Shown piece after piece: positions 49,370-61,494 of a stretch of 64,000 bases of DNA. The stretch's first letter is position 1. Every line of letters begins with the position of its first letter. The notes under the pieces are model-generated. The model was not told the origin of the DNA. It saw only the letters and a list, made by a program, of their open reading frames with translations, and made no database searches. Position numbers and translations under genes: made by a program. Origin of the DNA: Luidia sarsii (lineage: Eukaryota > Echinodermata > Asteroidea > Paxillosida > Luidiidae); the NCBI GenBank assembly GCA_949987565.1, contig OX465115.1, forward strand, positions 10,821,555-10,885,554. The letters are read 5' to 3'.

Positions 49370-49720
49370 CAGTATGGTTTTTGAGGATGGTCTGAGCATC
49401 CTCCCTGTGACGTCGAGTATTACTCCTCGGTTCTTCTCCGAACCACACCCGTCGTCTCTTGACGACAAGCAGTTCACACACCCTTCTCAGAGCCATTCTC
49501 ATTTTCGGATGGAGCATGCTGTCACCGCAAACTCTCCACACCGAACCACGCCTCTTTGCATTCGGGTAATTCCGTGTCAATTTAACACGCTTTTGGACCT
49601 GACCGACACAGATTGGAACGAAATTCGCTTGATTTGACTCCTTGAGAAACCCCCAGAACCGAAATTTTATGTAAATCGGTAAAGTAGTTTTTGAGATACG
49701 GGTTATCGAACTTTTGACTA
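49370..49720 (-). repeat. Probable transposable-element fragment
   Basis: A 233-codon minus-strand frame (49823-49122) overlaps this segment but reads through low-similarity sequence and has no domain. The words GAGGAGTAATACTCGACGTC and GGTTCTTCTCCGAACCACAC resemble the loop of the foldback element at 47941-48123. I read it as mobile-element sequence rather than a gene. Confidence 0.4.
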
Positions 49721-50551
49721 ATGAGCACCACCAGCTGTGTTTGGACAGCACTATCTCAAAAAGAAAAGCACCTACAGAAATTAATTGGTCACCCGCAAAA
49801 CCCTCAACAATATAATACCCCAACGTGTCATAAGATTCAGAAATAGATAGAACTGTTGCATGTTATGCGCTTAATTATTTTTGAGACTGGAAACCAGTCA
49901 AAGTGAACCAGTCAAACATATTCCCATTAAAGCTTCTCTTCGTAACTTTGTCCGTTATTTGATTCAACGATAGTTATTTCCAGAACTGGTAACGAGTCTA
50001 ACATTCGTGCCCGATCTCACCCATCACCTTTTTTTGTCAGCGCACGAGTGAGCCCTTGTATGCTGCGTGACATTATCACGGCGACTGCTAACCAGTCTAT
50101 TTAACCTTTTCATAATACGTGGCTTTCATCATTAACATAATGTCTTTTTAAACTCAACGAAACGGTGATTTGGGGGACCAGTATACTTGTATACTTGTAT
50201 ATATGAAGTTATGTGTTTCAGACGTAATGTTTAGGAGAGCTGGTCCGCGGGGTGCATGTCGAATCTATATCAGTGGTAGATTATTTTGATCAATACATGT
50301 TGCAATCGACAACAGCGAATACGCCCATGTATAGAACTTGGGCTCACCTTCTGGTGACTTGGGGGTTATTTTCATTTACTAGTTTACTACTTCAAAATAA
50401 ATCACTAAATAAATTTCCGTGGAATTTAGTGTTCCGTTTTACTTTGCGTTCATTTGGGTTTAAAGTGAAGAATAACATTTTATTGAGAAAATCTGGTAAG
50501 CGGATAACAATATGATGCGTAGATATTCTTTTAAACCGCTACTCAGATCTT

Positions 50552-50793
50552 GGGCCAATTTCATAGAGCCGCTTAAGCGCCAAAATTTGCTAAAGCATGA
50601 AAAATCTTCCTCAAAAGAATAAGGTTGCCAGCCAAAGTACCGCTTGTATTTCACATGAAGCAACCAATAGTAGAATATGAATCAAGTACAACAAGCATCA
50701 AGTGAAATATGGTTGGCAATCTCGTTTTAGCCAGGGGAGAAATTTCTTGCTCAGCAGATTTTCACGCTTAAGCAGCTCTATGAAATTGGCCCC
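50552..50793. mobile_element. MITE-like element with about 29-bp terminal inverted repeats
   Basis: The left end is GGGCCAATTTCATAGAGC then CGCTTAAGCG; the right end is CGCTTAAGCAGCTCTATGAA then ATTGGCCCC. Total about 242 bases, no coding capacity. Confidence 0.75.
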
Positions 50794-51428
50794 TGATTTG
50801 AAACTTCCGTTTCAAATTCGAGTAATTCAAAATAAATTGTTGAAACGTAAACCATTGCAGTGTTTGAATGAAAGGATTTAGAATGTGGATAGCATATTGT
50901 AATTTATAGCTTTTAGAAACTCAATACATATTGTTTCAAAACAGATATTTATGCTCATGTTATTTACTTCTTTATTATATCCATATGCTTCATGATCGGA
51001 ATTCTGGGACAGTGTAAAAAGAGAGATCCTTAATCTTACGTCATGGTTATCCCGTGACGAAATGAATAAGACAAAAGAGGTTTGGTTCGGTGAGTTTCGC
51101 ATCAGCACAATTCGAAGTGGTCTGTATGCAATTAATATCGGTAGATATTACAGAAATGCTGCAAGTCAAATTATGCTGAATGATATTCGATTCATTATAA
51201 TGATTGTCCAATTAAAATGTTTTAACATTATTCCACACATATCAAGCTGGGTCATTTTTTGGTAGTACATAATGTTCCCAATACAAGTCTGATGGAAAAA
51301 TGGAGACAAATAATCACATCTTTGAAGGCAAAGAAATTTGGAATTTTCTATTGATAAAACCCAGTCATGGGTTGAGGTGAGATAAGTCTTAGATAGAAAT
51401 CGGTCTACGACAAGGCGGTGTGGTGCTC

Positions 51429-54400
51429 TTACTCGGGGCAGGTGATCGCCAAGTTGGCGCCAGCCTGGCTAGTCTTGTCCGCTATCCACTGGCAGTACTT
51501 GGCCACGCGCGTGTAGATGCCTGGTTGGAGGGGGTTGGCACAATCGGTCACCGGTCCCCAGCTGAATATCCCCTCCAGGACCTCATCAGTGCCCACAAAT
51601 TCAGACCAGTTGTAGTTGCTGATGAGGGGAGTGCCGAAATCATACTGTGTTAAAACAAAACAAAAATTCGTTTGTGATATCCCGGAAAATGAAATGAATA
51701 TCAATATATATAAATAAAACAGTAGACCACTTATATTTCAGTTATGTTAGCAATTGATGTTTTGACCAACGCTGGTCAACGTGTTGGTGAAATATTGCCC
51801 AACATCTGTCAAGTGTAGTAAAGCACCTTCTTGTAGCCTATGTCTACATTGTACATACTAGATACTAGACTAGGCAGTGGAGATCAGTGAGCAATGAACC
51901 ATTTACTTCAAAGAAATACTATCAAACACAATTCGACTGAAATTTGAGTCACACAATACGTGCGTGACACCATTACTGCAATGTGCCACTGGCACAAGAA
52001 CGCGCGCGTCCGTGACGTGCCACGCACGTCTGGTTGTTCATCGCGCGTACCATATTGCACCAATCAGGGCCAAGGTAGAGCGCATGTGCACCTTTCTCAC
52101 TCCCTGTCCACCACCATGATGCGCTGTTGAAGACCATTATATTGAATGGCATGAGAAACTGTGAAGTTAGATCACATTGGTTTGACTTACATTACAGGCT
52201 CCTTTGCCGTTGCCAGAAGCGCAGAACTGACTCTGCTGTAAGTGAAAACCGATTTCGTTTTCGCATGCACTCTTGCTAATTAGGTTGAGTACAACTTGTT
52301 GCATTTTCCTTGGAGGAACACCATTGCCTGCAACGAATGCAACGATATCATTTTTGTTAAGGCAGCAGTAACAACAACAGAGGCAGCAGCAACAACAACA
52401 ACATGACCAACAACAGCATCAACAACAACAACAACAGCAGTAGCAGCAGCAACAACAAAACAATGTCTTTGCAATGTTACAGGCCTGTTGTGTCAATTCA
52501 TTAAACAATCCTCCAGATCCGATGATATTTTGCCAACTGTCATATGAATTGTACAGCCTGAGAGTCAGTGAAGAATCGAAGCCCGCTTGTCTTTTTTTAA
52601 CAAAATGGAGTGTAATCTTCATTCTTCATATTAACCGAAGCCAAAGTATCTTTAATGCATTGTAAAATGTGGACGATAGAAAATGGAGACAAAGCCTTAG
52701 TCAGAGCCTAAGCCGGTGTTTGTTTTGTTTAAAGGAAAGACTCTTACGCTTCACACCCCAGCCGCTGAGCAGCATGTTGGTGCCTGCAGCTGCCAGGCTG
52801 GAGTCTGCCTGGGGCAGGCTGATGACCTGCGTGTTGGGCAGATCGGTGGCCGGGCTGTCCAGCTTGATCAGGGCGATGTCGTTCAGGATCAGACTTGCGT
52901 CCTGGTCGAAGCCCTCGTGAATCGCCCACACCTCGCCGTCCACGGACATCAGCTCGTCTAAGGTCTGGGAGCCGAATCTTGCCACGGCCGTTGGCGAATC
53001 ACTGCGGTTTGGACCGGGAAAGGACCACCCCCCCCCAAAAAAAAAGGTTAACAAAATCTGCTCACAGCTCTTATTTCAACAAATAAGTTAAGAAGAGAGA
53101 AAGACGAGCAGTCACTTCATGAGACAGTCATCTCCATCAGGAAAGTCATTTGCTAATGCATGGAGCAATGCCCCTTAATCATCATTCATGTACTGTTGTC
53201 TATTAGTAAAAGCGATTTTGACTTTTCGCCTAACGTCAATGCGGTGTACACTATAGGTTGACAGTTTAGTTAAGTGCAGTTGCCGGAGTCACTCCGATTC
53301 CTGACCACTCACACCCATTAAACAGCACACGGCAACGAGAGTGGCCTCATAGATCCACGTGCATTATCTGCTACAAGCATCCCCAATGGCGTAACAGTGA
53401 CACGTAAACCATAGCCATCGTAATTTCTATTTCCATACATGGATCTCAATGGTCCACGAAGATGAACCAAATCTTCCCAACATTCTGATAAAATGAATTG
53501 ACTGTCATTGACACTGACACTCATTGACATTGATAGCTGTTTGTTCTGTACTTGGATTGCCACAGCATGTCAATGTGACTTGATCCCGAAAGGGATCTGG
53601 ATTGACCACCTGAGGTATCAAAATACTGCAAGAAAGACGAACACAGAACAAAAGCCAAAGCAATGTACATGTATGTACACGATTCATTGCCCGAGCCTCC
53701 AGGAGTACTGCAGTGTGCGATTCATTTAAGAATCCCGTGAGCCTGTGTAGTATTTTGTTTAAAGAATCATTACCAGTGGACAACCTTACCCATTCACACA
53801 TTTAGCCGCTGTGAGAACCCAGTGAGATCCGATCAGTGCCCCGCCACACGTGGATAGTATATTTACGCCCTTTCCGTACGCAACATACGCTTGGTACGGC
53901 CGACTTCCCTCTGGGGCTGCCTGTCCGCCGTACACATTGTTCGGGGAACGAGGTTGAAAACCTTAAGAAAAACACAGCATTATTACAGTGGGCGTAAACA
54001 TGACATCCCACAACTGTGCATCATAGATGAAATAACGGTCAACGAAAGACTTCCCCTCTCACGAAGCCGAATTCGTTGTGAGTTTAGTATAGCCATTCAG
54101 TGCAACATCGTGCAGATTATTTTGAGCAGTCTGAATTCAAAAAGAATCAACGAGCAGGCCAGCTCAATCAATATGTCTGCCTTGGTTACCTAGCTATATA
54201 CCAGTGTTATTCTATCGGTTATCTCTATTCCAGTCGTTACCAATGTGGATACTCTGCGGTTAGATTTCTGAAAGTATATTAAGCTTATGTATATTTTGGA
54301 TAGCTCTTCCAATGTGTCTATCTTGGTTAAACCTACCAGTGTGTCTTCCTTGGAAAGCTCGATGTGAACAACTTGGTAAGCTATAGCAATGTGTCTACCG

Positions 54401-54577
54401 TGGTTAGCTCTATGCAAATATGTCTACCGAAACATAGATAACCTGCCAGGACATTCTATGCCTATGAAAACTGCCAAATGCTCATGAATGAACTAACGTG
54501 AAGCCGTAGCAATAGATTGGAATTGTATTCTTACCCAAAGCCAGTGAGAGGCAAGCGAGGAACACGATGAAACGCAT
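51429..54577 (-). CDS. Secreted trypsin-fold pseudoprotease 2 (H57K, S195F)
   Basis: Exons (minus strand): 54577-54535, 53961-53790, 53001-52748, 52327-52191, 51644-51429, giving 273 residues. The signal peptide MRFIVFLACLSLALG is almost that of pseudoprotease 1, exons 1 and 2 have identical lengths (43 and 172), and all intron phases agree (1, 2, 1, 0). The domain starts VYGGQAAPEGSRPYQA, preceded by Asn rather than Arg or Lys. TAAHC reads TAAKC, so His57 is Lys68. Asp102 is kept (NDIALI, Asp113). GDSGGP reads YDFGTP, so Ser195 is Phe205 and Gly193 is Tyr. The Cys set matches copy 1, including the extra pair YCQWI and ITCPE. All introns are GT-AG. A missing nucleophile and base mean no peptidase activity is expected. 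It lies 8.3 kb from copy 1 in the same orientation, so it is a tandem paralogue. Role unknown; extracellular. Confidence 0.86.
52360..52460. repeat. (CAA/CAG)n microsatellite
   Basis: CAACAACAACAGCAGCAG-type repeats in intron 3 of pseudoprotease 2, beginning about 35 bases upstream (gene sense) of exon 4. Confidence 0.9.
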
Positions 54578-54654
54578 GATGGTTGCTGAGATGTTTGATC
54601 GTCACTCTATGAACACCGCAGTTCGCAATGAGGAAACAGAGCTCATCCCATCTC

Positions 54655-54662
54655 CTTATATA
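54655..54662 (-). promoter_or_regulatory. TATA box of pseudoprotease 2
   Basis: TATATAAG on the gene strand about 80 bases upstream of the start codon at 54577. Confidence 0.65.
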
Positions 54663-55272
54663 CTATACGATGCTGCATGGCTGGACAGCTGAAAGCACTC
54701 TGATTGGTTCAGACGTACAACTGTTCTATTCCTCGCGAGCAAACAAGAAGAATACTTCCCAGCTGTTGACACTCTTCCTGAATGAATTGATGATCGAATC
54801 AAAGAGTTTACTTTTTCCGTGCCCGCGATGCCTTTTTTTCAAAGCTATCATGCAATCTTTTTGAAGCTCACTCCAGAAAATATCCGTGAAACTTGCTGAT
54901 GCCTTTCAGCAGCATAAATACATGCTGATGTATCAATATGTAAAACAGATGTGAAAGAGAGATGAAATAGCATAAAGCCGATGACAACGTTGAAAGGGCT
55001 GGCCGCATCGTGTCTGATAATTTCATGGATACAAAAGAAAACACTATTTACCACCAGATGATCGTGTATATAGTAAGAGATCCAGACAACGTGTTTTATC
55101 GTATTGCGTACACGTTTTTGACATCACCTGGGACAGACCTTGAATGCACCCATCTGTTCCATTGAATTTCACAGACAGCGAAGGTCAACACACGTGCTGA
55201 AAGAAGGACAGGGTCGGAGAGCTAGGCTTGTACAGAAGTAGAGCGGACGTGTGTGCAGCTCCTCAACGTAAA

Positions 55273-55417
55273 CAGGCTCTTTAACGTCAACATGTTCCCC
55301 TAGCTGCCTACACAATATTGCCAGACAGTGCGGACCACGCGCGCTCGCTGTGCGGCACGGGAACTACCTGACCAAAGTATTGGAGGACTAGGGAGCATGT
55401 TGACGTTAAAGAGCCTG
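55273..55417. mobile_element. Foldback element with about 30-bp arms
   Basis: CAGGCTCTTTAACGTCAACA (left, 55273 on) and TGTTGACGTTAAAGAGCCTG (right, to 55417) are exact reverse complements. The pairing continues with one indel to CCCCTAG/CTAGGG. The loop of about 84 bases is GC-rich. Confidence 0.75.
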
Positions 55418-55435
55418 CTGACGAAGGAGAAATAA

Positions 55436-57520
55436 AGAGGGGGAGAGAGATAAAGAGGAAGAAATCTAGAGAGAGGGAGAGAGATAAAGAGGGAGAAATC
55501 TAGAGAGAGGGAGAGAGATAAAGAGGGAGAAATCTAGAGAGAGTGAGAGAGATAAAAAGGGAGAAATCTAGAGAGAGGGAGAGAGAATAAAGAATGAAAA
55601 ATCTAGAGAGAGGGAGAGAGATAAAGACAGAATTCTAGAGAGAGGGAAAGAGATAAAGGAGAATTCTAGAGAGAGGGGAAGAGATAAAGAATGAAAAATC
55701 TAGAGAGAGGGACCGGAGAGAGATAAAGACAGAATTCTAGAGAGAGGGAAAAAGATAAAGAGGTAGAAATCTAGAGAGAGGGAAAGAGAAAAAGAAGGAG
55801 AATTTTAGAGAGAGGGAGAGAGATAAAGAGGGAGAAATCTAGAGAGAGGGAGAGAGATAAAGAGGGAGAAATCTAGAGAGAGGGAAAGAGATAAAGAGGG
55901 AGAAATCTAGAGAGAGTGAGATAGATAAAGAGGGAGAAATCTAGAGAGAGGGAGAGAGAATAAAGAAGGAGAAATCTAGAGAGAGGGAAAGAGATAAAGA
56001 AGGATAAATCTAGAGAGAGGGAAAGAGAAAAAGAAGGAGAATTTAGAGAATAGAGAGAGGGAGAGAGATAAAGAGGGAGAAATCTAGAGAGAGGGAAAGA
56101 GATAAAGAAGGAGAAATCTAGAGAGAGGGAAAGAGATAAAGAAGGATAAATCTAGAGAGAGGGAAAGAGAAAAAGAAGGAGAATTTAGAGAATAGAGAGA
56201 GGGAGAGAGATAAAGAGGGAGAAATCTAGAGAGAGGGAGAGAGATAAAGGGGGAGAAATCTAGAGAGAGGGAAAGAGGGAGAAATCTAGAGAGAGTGAGA
56301 TAGATAAAGAGGGAGAAATCTAGAGAGAGGGAGAGAGAATAAAGAAGGAGAAATCTAGAGAGAGGGAAAGAGATAAAGAAGGATAAATCTAGAGAGAGGG
56401 AGAGAGATAAAGACAGAGAATTCTAGAGAGAGGGAAAAAGATAAAGAGGTAGAAATCTAGAGAGAGGGAAAGAGAAAAAGAGGGAGAATTTTAGAGAGAG
56501 GGAGAGAGATAAAGAAGGATAAATCTAGAGAGAGGGAAAGAGATAAAGGAGAATTCTAGAGAGAGGGAAAGAGATAAAGAATGAAAAATCTAGAGAGAGG
56601 GAAAGAGATAAAGAGGGAGAAATCTAGAGAGAGGGAAAGAGATAAAGAGGGAGAAATCTAGAGAGAGGGAGAGAGATAAAGAGGGAGAAATCTAGAGAGA
56701 GGGAGAGAGATAAAGAGGGAGAAATCTAGAGAGAGGGAAAGAGATAAAGAGGGAGAAATCTAGAGAGAGGGAAAGAGATAAACAAGGGGAAATCTAGAGA
56801 GAGGGAAAGAGATAAAGAAGGATAAATCTAGAGAGAGGGAAAGAGATAAAGAAGGACAAATCTAGAGAGAGGGAAAGAGATAAAGAAGGATAAATCCAGA
56901 GAGAGGGAAAGAGATAAAGAAGGAGAAATCTAGAGAGAGGGAAAGAGATACAGAAGGATAAATCTAGAGAGAGGGAAAGAGATAAAGAAGGAGAAATCTA
57001 GAGAGAGGGAAAGAGATAAAGAAGGAGAAATCTAGAGATATATATATATATATAAAGAAGGAAAAATCTAGAGAGAGGGAAAGAGATAAAGAAGGAAAAA
57101 TCTAGAGAGAGGGAAAGAGATGAAGAAGGAAAAATCTAGAGAGAGGGAAAGAGATAAAGGAGAATTCTAGAGAGAGGGAAAGAGATAAAGAAGGAAAAAT
57201 CTAGAGAGAGGGAAAGAGATAAAGAAGGAAAAATCTAGAGAGAGGGAAAGAGATAAAGAGGGAGAAATCTAGAGAGAGGGAAAGAGATAAAGAAGGATAA
57301 ATCTAGAGAGAGGGAAAGAGATAAAGAGGGAGAAATCTAGAGAGAGGGAAAGAGATAAAGAAGGAGAAATCTAGAGAGAGGGAAAGAGATAAAGAAGGAT
57401 CAATCTAGAGAGAGGGAAAGAGATAAAGAAGGAGAAATCTAGAGAGAGGGAAAGAGATAAAGAAGGAGAAATCTAGAGAGAGGGAAAGAGATAAAGAAGG
57501 GGAAATCTAGAGAGACGGAG
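55436..57520. repeat. 34-bp purine-rich minisatellite array, about 60 units
   Basis: The unit is AATCTAGAGAGAGGGAAAGA then GATAAAGAAGGAGA. Successive ATCTAG words are 34 bases apart over long stretches (for example 57301 to 57335). Variants GGGAGAGAG, GAATTCTAG and ATAAAGAGG are interspersed. A TATATATATATATAA interruption lies at 57039-57053. One strand is nearly all purine. Confidence 0.95.
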
Positions 57521-57705
57521 AGAGAGAAAGCGAGCGAGAGGAAGGAGAGAGCAAAAGAGAGGAGAGGGAGAGAGGAGAGAGAGAGAGCGAGCGAGAGGAA
57601 GGAGAGAGCAAAAGAGAGGAGAGGGAGAGAGGAGAAAGAGAAAGCGAGCGAGAGGAAGGAGAGAGCAAGAAAGGGGGAGGGAGAGAGGTGAGAGAGACAG
57701 AGAGC
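57520..57705. repeat. GAGA-type microsatellite tail
   Basis: Degenerate GAGAGAG and GCGAGCGAGAGGAAGGAGAG repeats of about 60 bases continue from the 34-bp array. Confidence 0.85.
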
Positions 57706-57719
57706 TCTGCTATTACCCC

Positions 57720-59920
57720 GCACCATGTGCGCTAGCCTTAACCTCACGACTTTGTTACGCTAGTCAAGAAACCCTTGACAAAAAATAGAAAGTCATATTT
57801 GAAATTTATTGGTCATCTAATTTCAACTATCAACACCTATTCTGTTCAAAAGGCTTTTCATTTTTGTTGGCTGCTTTATTGTAAAAGGTGCCGCACGCTC
57901 TCATATTAAAGTAAATACCGGTATGTTTGTTCATACAACGAACAAAACCGGCGGCTTTGCCTTTTATAAAGATGTTTATTTGCGAGAAATAGCACAATAG
58001 TACGTCAGAACCAATGCGGGTTCTGTCAGCAGTGCTGTTCACAACCCAGTGTCGTGTAGCATTTCAGGAAATGGGCTGAGCAAAGACTTCCCATTAACAA
58101 CTGCTAGGTTCATCCTGCAGTTTCGAGCAACATTTCATCAGCGTCCACCATCGGTTACACCGTCTTTCCGTCTTGCCTTTATTTTGCTTGGGGTAAGCAG
58201 ATTATGTTTCCATTGTGCACTCACTTGCTCTTAATGGTCTGATTGCAGAGGACTCTCAAATCAATCATACTAATGTGGTACTAGAGCTGGCAGCCTACCC
58301 TGCTAGCTTCCAGGGCGGGGGTACGTCCACTTAATAGAAGATGGAAGCCGGGACAAGAGGCAGTACCCGGTACTCGTCCGCTTGATTGTTGTTTATTATC
58401 CAAAAGACCCCTAGAATCACAAGAATCACAATTAAATAGACTTGTATCCTTTATACAAAATTAAAGAACTGAATTTACTATTGTCGAGATGGACAGTTAA
58501 TCTTACCCAGCGGTCGGAGGGTTTATCGTCACACAACTAAACTCGTCTGGGCACACGGCATGAGAGTGGCTGTCATGGCCACAAGGCAAGGGTCGGGAAA
58601 TACGGGCGATACCACAGACATAAATAACCGGACAAAAGCGGGCGCTGAACTGTAATTTCAGGACGCGTGAAAAACCATGGTCAAACTTAATCGTCACGTC
58701 ACACGGACGGCCGGACGTACGTACACAAATTCAGTGCAATATTTCGCGTACTGGCCCGCCATCCACGAGAAAAATGACCGCCAAATTTTGATTCATTATT
58801 ATATTTCTATTAAATCACGCAAATATACATCTGTAATGGAGTATGTAGTCATCTCTGAAAAGGGTTTTTTTTCTCAATCAGCATGGTTTCATCCCAAAAA
58901 TATAGTTTGAATCCATCACTCCGGGATTTCTCCATACGTTTGTGCACATTGTTCGTCCACTTCCGCCCAAGGTTTCATATTTAGTCGGGCGCCGTCACCA
59001 TTTACAGTATCCTGACGTCGTTTCCCATATGTGTATGTTGTGTATGGCTGTTGGTCTACAGGTTATTTATGTCTGTCGGCTATACGGTTTCAAACCCCGC
59101 AGGACCGCCGACGCTGTCTAGCGTTTCATATGGAGCCGCCATGTTCTTGTGGGCATAGCCAAGGGCAACTAGGCCTATGCCGTATGTCGTACGTTGAGTT
59201 AAATAGCGTACCTACAGGACATTTTCCTTAAGTCGTACGTTCGGATATGTCGTACGTACGAGTAAAACCATGTACCCACAGAACATTATTCATAAGCCGT
59301 ACATATAAGCCTATGTGTATATATACGATATATAAGTTGCACGTATACGAGTTACGTCAGAGAGGGGATTCTTTCGCCAATACAGCTTCGTAGGTTTGTG
59401 TGCGATGACAAGGGAAGTTTTATTATTAAACCACGTATAAGCTGACTACAGTAATGGTCTATGGTGGTGTGGCGGACCCTATTGGGAGTCCCATGTATCA
59501 GGCTCGTGCTGTATATAAAGCCAAGTAAAATACAGTGTGCATTTGTGGCGGAACACACATTGGTTCCCATTCAGTCCTTACAGCTTCCAGCTGCCTTGAA
59601 AAGTCACTGGTTACTTCATTGGGAGAGACTCTTTGAGAGCAGTGTTGCTGGGCTTGGTCTCGGTCTTTGGTCTCGAAACTTAAGGTCTCGCTCTCGGTTT
59701 CGAACCTTTTCGTCATGCAGTGCACGTTACAAAAGAACACGCTTTCTCTGGCATGCGAGGCACACCTCAATCACTATGTAGTACATTTTCCACTGACATG
59801 TAAAAAAAAAAGGAAATGGGCTCTGAATGTATCAATTGAAAGAATCTTTGATTATTATGAAATAATAATAATGATAACAAAGTTGAATTATGTTCTCAAT
59901 CACATATACAAATGTCAATT
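57720..59920. other. Intergenic, no gene seen
   Basis: Short chance frames. At 59185-59290 the words GTCGTACGT and CCGTACAT recur four times in about 100 bases. No gene supported. Confidence 0.5.
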
Positions 59921-59924
59921 TTAG

Positions 59925-61200
59925 TTTCAGGTCTCGGTCTCGGTCTCGGCTCTTTAGGTCTCGGTTTCGATCTCGGTCTCAGTAATTAACAATAACATCG
60001 CCCTCTCGGTCTAAGTCTCGCTCTCGGGCCTGAAGGTCTCGTTCTCGGTCTTTAGCCTTAAGGTCTTGGTGTTGGCCTTGGTCTTAAACCTTTAGGTTTC
60101 GGTCTCTGTCTCGAACGTTTAGGTCTTGGTCTCGGTCTAGAACCTCTAGGTCTTGGTGTTGGCCTTGGTCTTATACCTTTAGGTCTCGGTCTCTGTCTCG
60201 AACGTTTAGGTCTTGGTCTCGGTCTAGAACCTCTAGGTCTTGGTGTTGGCCTTGGTCTCCAACCTTTAGGTTTTTGTCTCGGTCTACAACCTTTATAGGT
60301 TTCGGTCTCGGTCTTTAACCTTAAGGTCTTTGTGTTGGCCATGGTCTCTAACCTTCAGGTTTCGGTCGATGTCTAGAACCTTTAGGTCTCGGTGACGGTC
60401 TTTAACCTCAATGTCTTGGTCTAGCAGCTTTATGTCTCGGTCTCGGTCTTGAACATCAAGGTCTTAGTGTTGGCCTTGGTCTAGAACCTTTAGGTTTCGG
60501 TCTCGGTCTAGCAACTTTATGTCTCGGTCTCGGTCTTTAACCTCAAGGTCTTAGTGTTGGCCTTGGTCTAGAACCTTTAGGTTTCGGTCTCGGTCTAGCA
60601 ACTTTATGTCTTGGTCTCGGTCTTTAACTTTAAGGTCTTGGTGTTGGCCTTGGTCTCTAACCTTTAGGTTTTGGTCTCGGTCTAGAACCTTTAGGTCTCG
60701 GTCTAGAACCTTTAGGTGTCGGTCTCGGTCTTTAACTTAAAGGTTTTGGTGTTGGCCATGGTCCAGAACCTTTAGGTTTTGGTCTCGGTCTAGAACCTTG
60801 GTCTCGAGTCTTTAGTTTTCGATCTCGGTCTAGAACCTTTAGGTCTCGGTCTCGGTCATTAACCTGAAGGTATTGGTGTTGGCCTTGGTCTAAAACCTTT
60901 AGGTCTCGGTCTCGGTCTTTAACCTCAAGAGCTTAGTGTTGGCCTTGGTCTCGAGCCTTTAGGTTTGGCCTCGGTGTAGAACCTTTAGGTCTCGATTTGT
61001 TATCCTTAAGGTTTTGGTGTTGGCCATGGTCTAGAACATTTAGGTTTTGGTCTCGGTCTTTACCCTCATGGTCTTGGTGTTGGCCTTGGTCTAGAACCTT
61101 TAGGTTTCGGTCTCGGTCTAGAATCTTTAGGTCTCGGTATCGGTCTAGAACCATTAGGACTCGGTCTCGGTCTAGAACCTTTAGGTTTCGGTCTCCGAAG
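59925..61200. repeat. GGTCTC-rich minisatellite with units of about 30 bp
   Basis: Built from GGTCTCGGTCT, AGAACCTTTAGGTCTCGG and TTGGTGTTGGCCTTGGTC modules in variable order. The strand opposite gives Arg/Pro-rich frames that reflect the repeat. It ends at a GATCGAAACGTC unit near 61239. Confidence 0.9.
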
Positions 61201-61329
61201 ACACGACCTCTGACAAAGGTAGAGAAAGTTCCTTCTCGGATCGAAACGTCTCGCGCTTTTGATGGCCGAGATGTGCATTTTGCTCAGGGAAGCCAGCAGT
61301 TTGCAACAGTTTTCTGTTAAACTGTTGTT

Positions 61330-61480
61330 GGAATAGCAAGGACGATTTTGAAAGGGACCTAAGACATCTGGCGTAACGTACCAACGCTCCTAAGGTCTTC
61401 CTTCCCCAGGCCAGCCTAAATTACCAATCATCTTTGCTGAGGTAGGAACACTACTCAGAGGCATTTTATCCACTAACTTA
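61330..61480 (-). repeat. Decayed SINE copy between two minisatellites
   Basis: It contains ACGTACCAACGCTCCTAAGG, CTTCCTTCCCCAGGCCAGCC and ATCATCTTTGCTGAGG, in the same order as the copy near 14710-14790. Confidence 0.45.
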
Positions 61481-61494
61481 GACATTTGTGATTC

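Noticed and set aside
49122..49823. 233-codon minus-strand frame as a gene
   Set aside because: No domain, and it spans words shared with other repeats in the window; the composition changes along its length. Read as mobile-element sequence.
57439..57747. Ser/Leu-rich 102-codon frame
   Set aside because: It is the complement of the GAGA microsatellite.
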